NCBI GenBank assembly: GCA_026724425.1 | Contig: JAIUCV010000002.1 | Span: forward strand, 6,763,001 to 6,827,000 | Length of the DNA stretch: 64,000 bases | Source of the DNA: Erythrophleum ivorense | Lineage: Eukaryota > Streptophyta > Magnoliopsida > Fabales > Fabaceae | Reading direction: 5' to 3' | In this document: one piece after another, positions 49,228 to 61,356 of the stretch | How positions within the stretch are numbered: position 1 is the first letter of the stretch | Layout of the letters: each line of letters begins with the position of its first letter | The notes under the pieces: model-generated | What the model saw: only the letters and a program-made list of their open reading frames with translations | Told to the model about the DNA's origin: nothing | Database searches by the model: none | Translations under genes and position numbers: made by a program

Positions 49228-52200
49228 ACAAATGTCACTGCAGAAGAATTGCACTAGGATCTTCATCGTAAAGGATTTCAGTTCATCTTATTTGTTTATT
49301 GTTTTTTATATATAATTACCGATTAAAATAGCGCTTCGATGATAATCTTTTCTTTCTTACAAGTACGATTTAAAACAACACCATAGTACATGACGCAGCC
49401 TAATTTTGAGATTTGCTTAGTTAGTTGGTCAATGGATAAATATGCATCAAAGATGTGTGATAATTTGCGTGCGTGAATGTGTTTGTATTACATGGCAATA
49501 AAGTGGGGTCATCTCATTTATATATTTATTTTACACATGAACTCTATTTATATTTATATTGTACATGAATTATATATATATAAATTAAATTTTAAATATT
49601 GATTGCATCAAGTGCAAGTGCATGTAAAAACAATTTTTAATCTAAATTCCATCCTAAAGAAAAGAAAAATATAAAAGAATGGACTACCAGATTAGTCCTT
49701 CGCGTTTCAATTCTTGACTAATGGGCCTCGTCTATTGGTGGGTGGTCCATAATTGGATTCAGATTATCTGATATATAAAGCTGTTGGCATATTTGAGTTT
49801 GGGAGTCCACAAGAGCCGTGAATGACAAAGTGGGTCAGAGATTTGATTCATACGAAGGAATTACTGACATCGGGCCCGAGATAAGGAAGCACCTTGTAGG
49901 GTATCCATTCGCCAGATTAATTAAAACAAATAGATATCAACAGTTGTGAACCCTGCACTGGTTTATTTAAACCTAAGTTATTCCTTCGGTTCCGCACCAT
50001 AGCGGAAACAATCATAGATGTTACGTCCACTGCTTAGCATTCCAATTTTCACCAGTGCCATTTAACCATTCTGCGGCGTTCAATAAGTAATCAATAACCC
50101 TGTATTATATACGCTGGGGAGAGATAGTTACACCGAAAAAAATAACGTGTATTCAAAATTATTTCTTGTCATTTCATTTATTTTCTCTTTTCTTTTTAAT
50201 GTTTTTAATTGTACCATATGCATTCACCTAGAGAATGCAAATTATAATCAAGGACAAAAGAAAAATGAAAGCCTCGATCATTCCGAAAAGTTCTGCATTA
50301 ATTTCATGACATGATATAAAGGCATGTCGTCTCTGCATAATTGGAACACAGAAAACACAAACCATCAACACCCATTCCCTTACGTTACAGATTCACGATA
50401 GGAGAGAGAATGTTTCTACAAAATCTCCAGCGAGAAAATTTATATTTGTTTGTGGTATTAGCTCTTCCATATTTTCTTTCGCATATTATCAACGTGTTTT
50501 CTGAAATCATCCCCAATATATATTGGGCCCTCCAGTTATCTCTCATCTCTAATTTGTAGGCTGTCCTGACTGAAAATATACCGTCCTGAGTCTCAAACTA
50601 ATACAATCATCTGTAGGTCAATGACACCGAGAGATAATTAGAAATAGCTTGGACTTTCCTTCGGTTGAAGTGTACTGTCAACCAAGTTTTCTCTTGGTCA
50701 TGGTTAGGTTATCAATTATGCCTTACACAAGTTTCTCCTCCTTGGAAATAGATCCTCAATTGTCATTGTCCCACTTTGGTTGTCTTCATCACTTCGCCAT
50801 TTACTATGCAATTATAGTTGCTCTCCTTAATTTGTCCTGGACTTCCCAACGCGCTGGATTATTCATTTTGTGCATCCATGTCAATTAATTAGTGCAACAC
50901 ATTATTTTGTCAGGCCATCCAGATTTCTTTTTCTTCCTTTTACTAAATGTTGCCATGATTAATTATGATTTTATGTAGTTGACTCTAACTTATTAGAACA
51001 AGTTTTGTCGAATTTCTTGTCAAAAATACAATGTGAATGAATTAAAATCTACGTAACAGTCGTTTTAACATTACAAAACATAATTATGAGGAGTTGAAAT
51101 AGTCCTACCATTTTTCATTTCTTGCTCCCTACATTATTAACTTATCGGCAAAAAAAAAAAAAACAGTATTTGCATGAGCGGAAGATTTTATATAAAACCT
51201 TCAAATACGAAAGTTGTAATGGAGAAAAAAAATTATTTTAGATCCTGCATCGAATTTTTTTTTTTCATTTAAGTTAGATCGATTTCCAACAAGGTTGGTA
51301 GTAGTAAGAATGTTGGGTCTTTTTTAGGAGAATTGTGGAGTTGCATTAATGGCTCTGAATATATGACGGCCTTTGTTTAAAAGAAAAGAGAGATGAGTAT
51401 ATATTGGAAGATTGTCCTTGAAGCGAGACAAGGGAGCCCTCTTTAGGGAATATCTCTTGAAGCATATAAGACACATCGAGATATATAAGTAGGTGTAGGT
51501 GGCCTCCAAGTCTGTTTTTCAGATGTATTGGTTGGAAACCCATTACAGCAAGCAAATCAGTTGTTTAGCCGACACTAAAATCAAATATGCAGATTATATA
51601 TAAAGTTTGTCTTACATCATTGCTTCCTTTTAGTCTCATTATAACAAACATATTGTCCCCCGACGATGAGGTTCCTTGGCTGAAGAACCAACAAAGTCTT
51701 GTGTGCATAAACCCTTTACTAATAATTGCAATTAGGAGGGTAAAGACATTAATGAAGTTTTGCCACACGTAAACAAGAAACTGGAAACGGAGTTGCTTAA
51801 AAATATTCTTCATTTAACGCCTTTAGCTGTTCAATATAGATCGATGTTGACACTTATAATTAAGTTGATTGAAATAAACTTAGGTTTGAAAATGTGGTCT
51901 TGCTTAAGTATGAAGCAACTTATGGGCACCACGTTAGTGTTACAGAATAATAAAAATTTATTGCTCAGCCTGGCATCTAAAAGTTGAATAAGGTTATTGA
52001 GACGGTTCTTCGATATAGTAGGAGAGTTTAATATTTACTTATCACCTTAATCTTCTAATTACGATTCAGAATATGTAATTAATTTTTGGCCACAAATATG
52101 GAAGGCAATAAGCTTTCGCCAATTACAAAGTTCCACATGCAACCTAGCCCAACTTCTGGCATTTCTAAGTCATATTTGAACTTATTATCATTGATTTCTA

Positions 52201-52608
52201 GCTTGGATTTTGATACGCTAGATAAATTATAAAGGATGCACATTTTGGCCAATTTTAAATCACCTAACTTGCACTAAGCGTTAACCATTTACTTTATACA
52301 TAATTTAAATTGCAGGAGAGTACCATAACAAAGAAAATTGCAACAGAACAAGATGCATGAGGACAAGCTACTAACGAATGCCATTGAAGGTTATCAACCG
52401 TGCAAAGAATAATGTCTTACGGATTACAAAAATATTGGTATAGATTTGGGCGTTTGATGCACCAAATTCTCCTTCACGTCTTCAACTGCACCACCCTCCT
52501 AGTCAAACGGGTCACATCCTTTATGTCATTTTCAGACTACGAACTGTCTCTACTAGCTAGCTAGACTCTTTAACCTCGAGGCTTTTCACTGTTGATTTAT
52601 ATATCTAC

Positions 52609-52646
<38 letters not shown>

Positions 52647-54676
52647 CCATATTCAACGGCTTTGATGGATTTTTTAGTTTACCTATTTTGATATTCAGTT
52701 ACAAGGTTGTGTGGCATGTCTGCGTATTGAAGTGCCAACAATTGGCCGATATATACATATTCACATGTAGTTGATTGCCTAGCAAATTAATATAGGCAGT
52801 TACTTGCATATAATTGTCTTAATTATGTATTTATAAAATTAATTGGTTGATTAACAGAATATAAATTGTGGAATTAAATTTGATAATACTGTGCATTGCT
52901 TAGGATTATGTATAAATCATTTGGTGCCATGCATACCACGACGAAATAGCGAAAATAGCCTCCACTTTGCGTGCATGGGAGGGGATCCTTCCTCTGCGAT
53001 CAGACATGCATTCGTCCGCCATCTATTACGTAATCGGATTTGATAGTTTCTTCCTATTAATAATACTGTAATGGTGGGGAAAAATTTTATATTATTAATT
53101 TTTATACATTAAACTAATGGATAATATCTATATACACAGATCAAAAGTAGTTATCCAACACATGCACTTTTTATATGAAAAATCTTTAGTGCTAGTTATT
53201 AATTGAAATTAAAAAATGTTCGTCTACAATTACCAAATTCTCTGCTGATTTATTTGATGACATCAACTTTTTTATTTTTTTTCCTCTAAATATTAAAGGT
53301 ATAGAAGAGACTATTGCTTTGTATATATCTTGTAGGTTGTGCGTGGTATTCTCATATGGAATTTCTATGTAATGTAATCATATTTTTAAAATAATTGGTA
53401 CTTTTGAAGGTGGGGGCGCATTTACAAGCTAATTAAAATGAGAATCGATCCTTTCATTTTTTAGCACCAATATAATGTTATCATATTAAAAAAATTAGAC
53501 CCATGATATGGGTTCAGATACTTGAAAAGAGAGACACTGGAAATGATAGGACTTACACTTTTTTATTTATCTCTCTCCAATATTATGACATCATGCTAGG
53601 CACCATGAGATCTAGATTCAATTAAAACCCATCCAAATAATTCCACCCAAAAAAAAAATCTAGTAGTATTTGGGTTTGGATAAAGATTCTATGGCAGTTC
53701 AAATTTTTTCAATTGAAATCGATTAAAATTAATTTTTTCATTGAATTAAGTAGATGAATTTTTAAAGAAATTAATTTAATGTTATATTGGATTGAATGAT
53801 AACATTGTAAATCAAATTCCAACAAAACAGTTAAATCTATTTTTTATTATTAATTTAAATATCTTACATAATAATTTATTTATTTATTTGTATTAATTTC
53901 TTCCTCAACGAGATAAATTTCAACCATATTTTTACTTTTCAATATAATTTTTTTTGCGATAAAACTACGAATAATTTTTGTTGTAATATAAAATTCAAAA
54001 TGTTTGTTTTAATAATTAATATAAAGAAATATAAATTGTAAATCACATTGCAAGAATTTAAATTTTTTTGTTCAAAAAAATTAATTATATAATCTAATTC
54101 AAATCGATTCAGATTGAATTAAATTATTTCAATAGTTATCCTGGATTGATCTATTAATTTTTTTTAATTAACCATTTAATCAGTTTCGTGTACTGAGTTT
54201 AAAATTGAAATACATTCTGAATTTTTCCTGTCCCAAAACGATTAGATAATATGTAGACATAGTTCTCAAAATGAAGATCCCACTTTATCAGTTATTGGAC
54301 CAATTAATACGGCAAAATGGTGTGGCTGTTTTGCGATGATAATTTGCAGATTGAATTTCTATATTCACGAGAGAGAGAAATATAAAAGGGTTAGAATATA
54401 TAGTATTCATTTTTCTCTTTATATTCATTCTTTTTTTTTTTCTTTATTAATTTCTCTCTGAATAAATTATATGAATTCAATTTATAGATATAGAAAATTT
54501 GGACTAATAATTTGAAAGTTATGCTTGTCTAGGCATACGACATTTGTAGTTGATACTTTTCCTAGATGGAAGTGTCCCAATCTACGATCAGCCAATAGAG
54601 CAACCGAAAGAGAAAGAAAAATAAATTTTTAATCCAGATAATTGATCAACGACAATAAGCGAGCAAGAAGATTGGA
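48821..54676. other. Long intergenic region between DTM1-like and MYB genes
   Basis: No gene recognised in nearly 6 kb. The first few hundred bases are the promoter of the minus-strand DTM1-like gene and hold the CT/CA microsatellite listed separately. Open frames at 50341-50888 and 51324-51987 on both strands have no domain and no splice logic. An (AT)n(AC)n microsatellite lies at about 52608-52648. A less AT-rich patch at 52930-53020 contains catgcat-type RY motifs and could be a distal regulatory block for the MYB gene. 53450-54650 is AT-rich. Confidence 0.5.
49171..49230. repeat. Compound (CT)n(CA)n microsatellite
   Basis: An uninterrupted CT run (about 49171-49203) passes directly into a CA run (to about 49230). 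It lies about 350 bp upstream of the DTM1-like start codon. On the gene's sense strand it reads (TG)n(AG)n, a composition common in plant promoters and leaders. It is likely length-polymorphic. Confidence 0.9.
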
Positions 54677-54684
54677 TATAAATA
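54677..54684 (+). promoter_or_regulatory. TATA box of the R2R3-MYB gene
   Basis: tataaata lies 85 bp upstream of the ATG at 54762, predicting a transcription start near 54710 and a leader of about 50 bases without an upstream ATG. Confidence 0.7.
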
Positions 54685-54761
54685 GTAAAGCCCATGTCCC
54701 CAGCCCCTAGTTTAATTTGTTGGTAAAACAGAGCAAAGGGCTGTAGATCTATTATTACACA

Positions 54762-56022
54762 ATGGGAAGGTCCCCATGCTGCGACGAGAATGGACTTAAG
54801 AAAGGACCCTGGACTCCAGAAGAAGATGAAAAGCTAATCCACTACATTCAGAAACATGGTCATGGAAGTTGGCGAGCTCTCCCCAAGCTAGCTGGTCTCT
54901 TTATATTCCCATATTGCAGTAACTATACCTCTGTCTCTCTCTTCACTGATTCCTCATTTCCTTTTTACAAATTTTTTCAGGTCTCAACAGATGTGGAAAA
55001 AGCTGTAGGCTAAGGTGGACCAACTATTTAAGGCCTGATATCAAGAGGGGCAAATTTTCTCAAGAAGAGGAGCAAACTATTCTCCATCTCCATTCCATCC
55101 TTGGAAACAAGTACCTTCCCACTTCCTCCTCCTCCAACATTTTTTTCTCTTTCTTTTTTAATGAGACAAGGGAAAATGGAGGTTTGAGCCTTCCTTACAT
55201 TTAACCAATTGCTCAAATTTTTGGATTGTTATGACTCACATCGTTATATGTATATGCTTCTTTGATAGGTGGTCAGCAATTGCATCCCATCTTTCAGGCA
55301 GGACAGATAATGAGATCAAGAATTTCTGGAATACCCATTTAAAGAAGAAGCTGATTCAGATGGGTTTTGATCCAATGACACACCAGCCAAGAACTGACCT
55401 TGTTTCAAGCTTGCCATATCTGCTAGCTTTGGCCAACATGACAGACCTAATGGATCATCGATCATTGGATGAACAAGCCCTGAAATTACAAGCAGAGGCA
55501 GTTCAATTGGCAAAGCTTGAATACCTTCATTATTTACTCCAATCCACAAGTTCCTTAAGTACCAACTCCTATGACCAGAGTGCCAATATCACAAACATGG
55601 AAGCTCTCAATTTGCTAACTTCAATCTCTAATGTCAACGAGAATCCAGTTATAAACTGCCCACAACTGGATAATGCATCCTTATTTTCTAGTGGGATTGC
55701 TAGCTCTCAACCACTCCACCACCCAAACATGTTATCTCACATTTCAGACCCACAAGTCTCTTTCAGTACTTCTCAATCATGTTTGAATAGTGAGAAGAAT
55801 CAAGGTACTAACTTTACAATGATTAGCGAAGGGGATCACATGGCTAATGACTCTTCATGGATGATTCCATCTCCTGCTCCATCTATTCCCCCCACTGTGA
55901 CAGGGACCTCGGCAAATAGCAATCCCGGAGATGCCAGTAGCCGCACTTCTAGCTATGGAGGAGGAACCTCATCTTATTGGCCTGAACTTTTTTTTGAGGA
56001 CCCAATTATGCATAATGCATGA
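54762..56022 (+). CDS. R2R3-MYB factor, subgroup 24 type (MYB39/53/92/93)
   Basis: Three exons, 54762-54894, 54981-55110 and 55269-56022, give 338 aa. The introns sit at the two positions usual for R2R3-MYB genes and are GT-AG. R2 spans about 14-64 with tryptophans W17, W37 and W57. R3 spans about 67-115 with F70 in place of the first tryptophan, then W89 and W108. The N-terminus MGRSPCCDENGLKKGPW is the standard start. After R3, KKKLIQMGFDPMTHQPRTD is the hallmark of the MYB39/53/92/93 group (MYB9/107 are close alternatives). The C-terminal half is Ser- and Asn-rich and ends with a W-P-E-L-F-F-E-D-P acidic motif, a likely activation region. The factor should bind AC-element-type promoters in the nucleus. 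Relatives control suberin and endodermal or root barrier genes; that role is inferred. A first-exon read-through gives a spurious 83-codon frame. Confidence 0.9.
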
Positions 56023-57062
56023 CTTAATTAGTATTTCATCTGTGTGTTATTTATGCTTTCATTGTTTTCTTCTTGCAAAACCTAATGCATGCATAGGCTA
56101 TATATATATGTATGTATAATACATATTTTTGTCTTGACTTTGGACGAATTAGTTTAATCTATTTGGTTGAATGCCACTACCATGTCATTCAGCAGTGTAC
56201 ATGTTCTTTTGTTGAAATGAACTTGGCTTTCATCTGTTTTGTTTGATAATTTACCATGTTTAAAGTATATGTCTTTGATTTGTATCTCTTGGGTTCTGAT
56301 AAAACTGCTTAAGGAAAAAAGAAGGCACCATGGGATTTATTGGTTGGGGAAAAAGTAGACAACCAATAACAGTTTCATAAAATAAAAATACAATTCAAAT
56401 TAAGTGGCCATCTTTTCATTCCAGTCATTGTTAGCATCACCACCTACACCGCACAGCATTGTAATTGGGACCATAATTAATGTAATTTGAGCTATCAAGA
56501 GAATTCATTTCAGAAGATTAGTCTATTAAATAAAAATACCTCATGACTTAAGTATTAAAATATATCTTTATTTTTACTTAATGTGGAAGATATTGATCAA
56601 GTAAAAGTTAAAACATATACTAAATAGAATATTTATGATAATAATAATAAGACAAGTTTTTTTCTTAATCTCTATGATCTATTAGTCTGTTTTGAATCGA
56701 CAGTTATTTAACCATTGAAATATATATATATATATATATTTGATTACTGAAGTGTGTATATATACAGAGACACACCCGTATCAAAATATGCAGAATAAGT
56801 TAGAGGTTGGCTTGTGGAAGAGTTAAGTTCAATCTCTTAAAAATCAGAAAAAGAAACGCAAATTAAATCCTTTATTCTGAGTGGCAATATATGATATGTC
56901 ACACCTCTCGCTGGGATATTACTATCTGTTAGTCAAATATGTATATACAGAATGAAGTTATTGTAAAAATCTCTTCTACCGGGATCCCTCTCTCCAGAGA
57001 TATTTGCCGCACTTCGCTCTGTATGCGAACGACATTAGCTAATAAGTAAACCAGTGATGGGG

Positions 57063-57104
<42 letters not shown>

Positions 57105-58428
57105 TAGATAAAAGGGAAGAAGTCTATGTTTCTTTGATGTGAGCAGTTAGATTTGATTTCTTTTCCATCAAGAAGTTTACTAAGTCTTCGCACTGAAGCC
57201 GATATCTCACGCATGTATGCACCAGGGGACTCTTAATAATTTACTCGTGCCTTCTTGGAGTATGCCCACGTCAAAGCTACATTAATAACTCGATTAGCGA
57301 ACAAAGAAAAACTCTCGTAATTAGAAAAGGTGCTACTGCAAAGAGAGTATCGTTTAGAATAAAACTGGAGAGGGGCCTGCGTCCACTACCACAAATTATG
57401 ACGTAGGCTTTCCTCTTTGCGGAGGCCTTGGAGTGGGACCCCTCCCAAGTGCAATGGAAGTCCCCAAACCTAGGCCATGGGCCTTCTTGTTCACCCATTG
57501 TCCCCGTCCAGGCCATTATCTCTATGCTTAAACACTCCCCGCAGGCTTGACCTTGCAGAAGTTGAACGATGTGGGATTCTCTTGGCAGGTATTGAGGTGC
57601 AGTGAACTATTTTGCGCCTGTGTTTTACTGATGGTTTCTGTTCTTTTAACATCTTTTACATGCTTTTCTGTTTTTAATGTTAGGGGGATCCTTTATCATG
57701 AGCTTTGTCACGTAGAAATTTATATCTCTCCGGAATTCGTTTATCGGGGGGTCTTGACTGATCGTCATTCACTTATTTTTTATTTTATTTTAATTTTTTT
57801 CCTGATTTCTTTAGTTGCATTCCGTTTGAAAAATGGGACCAAGCATGTCCAAAAAACTGATTCTGAAAATAATTTTCCGTATTATCTTTGGACTTCCTTT
57901 CCGTGGATTGTATGAATTATGAAACTCCATAAAAACAGAGCCTGGATGTCAACAATTAGCAAAGCCATACTCCTTAGTCCGGGAGCCATGAAAAAGTTAA
58001 TTGTTTCACAGACCAGAGAGCATTTGTGTGGCTCAATCTTATAAATTTCAAAATGCAAACAAATCAAAACCAAAAGTCGAAAAATTGGCCGCCCAAAACA
58101 ATCAATAATCGATAAGGCAGAGTTGGGCCCATCGTAGCCATATAACACTGCGTTGGTTTCGGGTACCTTGTTTGTCAAGCTGATGCTAAGGATAGTCGTG
58201 TGCTATCTGAAAATAATTAGAAATGCTAAGGATAGACAAGACTATATTCTTTGAGGCTTATTTTGCCCCCTCTTAACGTCTCCCAAATGAAATCTTGTCA
58301 TAGTTTTTACCCATGAATATGATCAAATATAAAACCATGAGACTTAAAAGACAAATTTAATTTTGTTTAGATTACTGTCTCTGGTCCCAACTTCAGGGAC
58401 AAGCTAGAATTGAATCAACCCCACACAT
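56023..58428. other. Intergenic region downstream of the MYB gene
   Basis: No gene recognised. (TA)n microsatellites lie at about 56720-56740 and 57063-57097. Sequence around 57230-57600 is less AT-rich and includes the phrase gttgaacgatgtgggattct, familiar from dispersed plant repeats; the frames there (57277-57516 on minus, 57547-57915 on plus) are not credible genes. A 13-bp motif atgctaaggatag occurs twice at about 58182-58236. Confidence 0.5.
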
Positions 58429-58773
58429 ATGGAGCAAACACATGAACCTGTGAGGAACAACCCCCCTCCTGCTACGCGGTCCTACGGGGATCAGATGGTC
58501 CCAAGCACCAGTTCTTTTGTGAGAGTGGAAGAAGAAACTCATGATCTTCAAAACTCAACAGGAGGTAGCGGAGCTGAAAAGCCAATGAATGTAAATGCAC
58601 AACAAAATGCGAGAGAGCAAATAAACCAATGGGTGTTGCAGACTGCTCAGAGAAATTAACAGTATAATGGAGCTGAGAAATGCAGCTGAAGATCCCATAG
58701 CGGAATCTTCAAGTAGTAGTAGTTGAAGAGAAAGTAGTTATATTTTGATCTCCGCCAGCCTCTAGCTACTCAG
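58429..58773 (+). pseudogene. Unknown gene fragment interrupted by the copia element
   Basis: An ATG frame begins MEQTHEPVRNNPPPATRSYG and runs 76 codons to REQINQWVLQTAQRN, polar and with coding-like composition. A one-base shift then continues as REINSIMELRNAAEDPIAES and Ser-rich sequence. Near the insertion, SPPASSY at the left edge joins in frame to SEQYVGDKNVSYLQ at the right edge (61352 onward) once the element and one target copy are set aside. A stop lies between the Ser-rich part and SPPASSY. Further right, EASLVSPISDLEVASSDW ends at a good donor (gtaaga, 61448), and LKLAFNLIVFSYGW at about 62165-62210 follows a TTTTGCAG acceptor and could be a tail anchor. I do not recognise the gene. 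It may be a pseudogene or several exons not correctly joined here. Confidence 0.35.
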
Positions 58774-58974
58774 TGCCACACTTTTTGATTAAAAGGCTTG
58801 ATACGCTTTTTTTTATTCCTGTGATATTTATAGATCAAGGTCACATAGACTACCAGCTAATTTATAGGGATCTATCTCTATTTTGTAGATAAGATAAAGT
58901 AGCTACTGTATGATAAAATAACTATATGCATTTAATTATATTTAAACTTAAACTACTGAAGATATATGGTAACA
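58774..58974 (-). repeat. 3' LTR of the copia element
   Basis: Direct repeat of 61147-61351, alike along its whole length (for example cactttttgattaaa, aatttatagggatc and ctgaagatatatggtaaca). It is 201 bp versus 205 bp, with scattered substitutions. Confidence 0.9.
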
Positions 58975-58999
58975 TCACCCCTCAAATTGATGCTGGTCA

Positions 59000-61060
59000 A
59001 TCAAAGAAGCATCAATTTGCCAACATGAATCTGATGATGTGGTTGTGGGAGAGACTAGGAAAAACATGTCTACTCTTCAGGAAGCTGTGGAAACATGTAA
59101 AAGAGAAATGGCTCTAGAACTGACAGCTTCTCAAATATAATGACAGGCTACTTGAATATACTTTGTGTGCTCATGGTAGACTGGATTAGCAGCAATTTGA
59201 ATAGCACTGGTATTATTGGAATGAAGAGGAGTTGGATTATGTTGAGGAGAGCCAAGTTTGGTCAACAACCCTTAAAGCCAAGTGATTTCGGAACATACTG
59301 CAGACATAGCACGATATTCTGACTCCGTGGAAGATTTAGAGACACAATCTTGTTTCTTACTTTTCCATGATATTAAAGAATTTCTAAGAAACATGCGCCA
59401 ACTAGTGACAAAGCGGCGAGTAAGAGCCATACCAATGAGGAGGGCATGAGATTCGTATAGATCTTCTTAAGACGGTATTTGATGATGGATCTGGATCAGT
59501 GAGAGGTAGTGTGGAGGGACATCATTTGTACACAGAATCAGGTTTGAAACGTTCAAGAGTGGAACGTATTTCATCAAAATGAGGAAAATAGCAACTTCTA
59601 GTGAGGATGAGTTTTCCTGAGTGGGAAAGAAAAGTTGATTTTCAAAGAAAACAACATTCCAAGAAATGTGAAACTTCTTACAATCAGAATCATAACAAAC
59701 AAAACCTTTGTTATTCATACTATATCCTATAAAAGCACATTTAACAGACTGTAGAGATAGCTTATGATGTTCCTGAGGAGGTAAATGAACATAAACATCG
59801 CCAAAAATATGCAGATGGTGATAGTCAGGATATTTATGATAAAGATGAAAATAAGGGGAATCAAGATATAAAGTTTGAGAAGGCACACAATTAATGAGAT
59901 AAATGTTATAGATAAGGCTTATACCCAAAAGGTAGGTGGAACAACGGCTTCAACTAACAAAGTACGAGTAACTTCTATGAGATAATGATTCTCTGATTTA
60001 GCAACACTATTTTATTACAGTGTATAAGGACAAGATCGCTGTGAGAGAATACCCCTTTGACTAAAAAAATCATGAAAAGTATTAGACATGTATTCTCTAC
60101 CTGAATCAATTCTAAAAATCTTAACAGTAGCAGAAAATTGAGTTTCAACATATGCAAGAAAAATCTTAAACACAGAAAATATCAGATTTAGAAAAAAGAG
60201 AATAAATCCAAGTAAAATGATCGTAGTCATCAATAAATGTTATGAAATACTTATATTTTGCATGAGAAATAATAGGAGTGATTCCTCATACATCACTATG
60301 GGTAATGTCAAAACATTTTTCTGCATGACTACCAACAATAGGAAAAGGCAGAATTTTTTTTTCCTACTTTACAAGTAGAAAAATCAAAATTAGAACCAGA
60401 AGAACATATTTGATCATTATTCCCCAATAAGCTAGAAGTTAATAGATGAGATAAAATACTAAAATTTGGGTGTCCCAAATATTTATGCCAAACTTTGCTT
60501 TTATTAATGACAGAAGAACAAGCAATGGATTTTGGAATCGGAATATGCAGTAGAAACAAACGTCCTATTTTAGGTCCCTTCGCGATCACTGCCTCCGTTA
60601 CCTGATCTTGCACACGATAGCCATCACTGGAAAAATGTACATTACAGCTTTTTTCAACCAATTGTTCAACTAAAAGAAGGTTATCAGAAAGTCTAGGGGA
60701 TACAAAAGCATGGTTGAAAATTGAAGTAATATCTCCAATAGCAATTATCGGAATAGTATTGCCATTAGCAACCTGAATATGTTCCAATCCCTAGTATGGA
60801 CGTACATTTTTAAGCAATTTGGTGGAGCTTGTCATATAATTTGATGCTGCAGAATCAATTAGCCAAGACATAGATGAATAATTTCTATTGTGTTGAATTC
60901 CCAAAGCTGAGAAGGCAGAGAGAATCATTTGTCGCGCTATTTCATGAGTAGGAATAGTTGATTCAGTATTGGTTGAAGGAATTCCACCTGAAGTCTATCT
61001 AATTGAAGAATTATTCATAGTAGTGTGAGAAATCTTCAGAGGACTGCATGAATTGAAATC
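59000..61060 (-). pseudogene. Copia polyprotein remnants (PR, IN, RNase H; RT missing)
   Basis: On the minus strand, from right to left, the first part is the protease SWLIDSAAS near 60870 (the family has DSGA). Then comes the pre-integrase zinc region KVWHKYLGHPNF near 60480, the integrase core FRIDSGREYMSNTF near 60080-60115, and its C-terminal part CAFIGYSMNNKGFVCYD near 59715. It then passes at about 59440-59470 straight into RNase H (ISWKSKKQDCVSKSSTESEY near 59330, then HEHTKYIQV and a terminal DQHQFEG near 58990). The reverse transcriptase is absent, so an internal deletion is clear, besides frameshifts and stops. Gag is reduced to a stub before 61134. The element cannot move by itself. 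Confidence 0.85.
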
Positions 61061-61134
61061 TTCAGAGGAGCAAGATTGGCCAAAAAAACACCATGGGTAG
61101 TGTGAGAAAAGAGAAGAAAGTTTTTTTCTCTTTA

Positions 61135-61146
61135 GCTCTGATACCA
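61135..61146 (-). other. Perfect initiator-Met tRNA primer-binding site
   Basis: The minus strand reads TGGTATCAGAGC, starting immediately after the 5' LTR end at 61147. This is the standard copia primer site and fixes the element's orientation. Confidence 0.93.
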
Positions 61147-61351
61147 TGTCACACTTTTTGATTAAAGGGCTTGATACCTTTTTTTGTTCTTTTTGTTCAC
61201 TGGTGGTATTTATAGATCTAGGTTACATAAACTGCCGGCTAATTTATAGGGATCCATCCCTATTTGATAGAGAAGTTACGGTAGCTACTATATGATAACT
61301 ATATACATTTAATTATATTTAAACTTAAACTACTGAAGATATATGGTAACA
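61147..61351 (-). repeat. 5' LTR of the copia element
   Basis: Counterpart of 58774-58974. The outer edge at 61351 abuts the CTCGG target copy. Confidence 0.9.
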
Positions 61352-61356
61352 CTCGG

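Larger units (their letters stand above)
58774..61351 (-). mobile_element. Internally deleted Ty1/copia element, Ale-like
   Basis: Two ~200-bp direct repeats (58774-58974 and 61147-61351) bound the element. On the minus strand each begins TGTTACCATATATC and ends GTGKCA, following TG...CA. A perfect initiator-Met primer site lies just inside the right (5') LTR, and a purine tract (ttgaggggtga) lies just inside the left (3') LTR. Flanking pentamers CTCAG (58769-58773) and CTCGG (61352-61356) match at four of five. The interior of 2.2 kb retains protease, integrase and RNase H pieces but almost no gag and no reverse transcriptase. The short LTR and single-polyprotein layout suggest the Ale lineage; this is an inference. 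Confidence 0.88.

Noticed and set aside
57277..57516. 79-codon minus-strand frame near the atgtgggattct repeat phrase
   Set aside because: The surroundings resemble a dispersed repeat; no recognisable protein.
59023..59140. Plus-strand frame that looks like a coiled-coil (TRKNMSTLQEAVETCKREMA)
   Set aside because: It is antisense to the RNase H C-terminus of the minus-strand copia element, whose expected motifs (HVSTAS, DQHQFEG) occupy the same bases.
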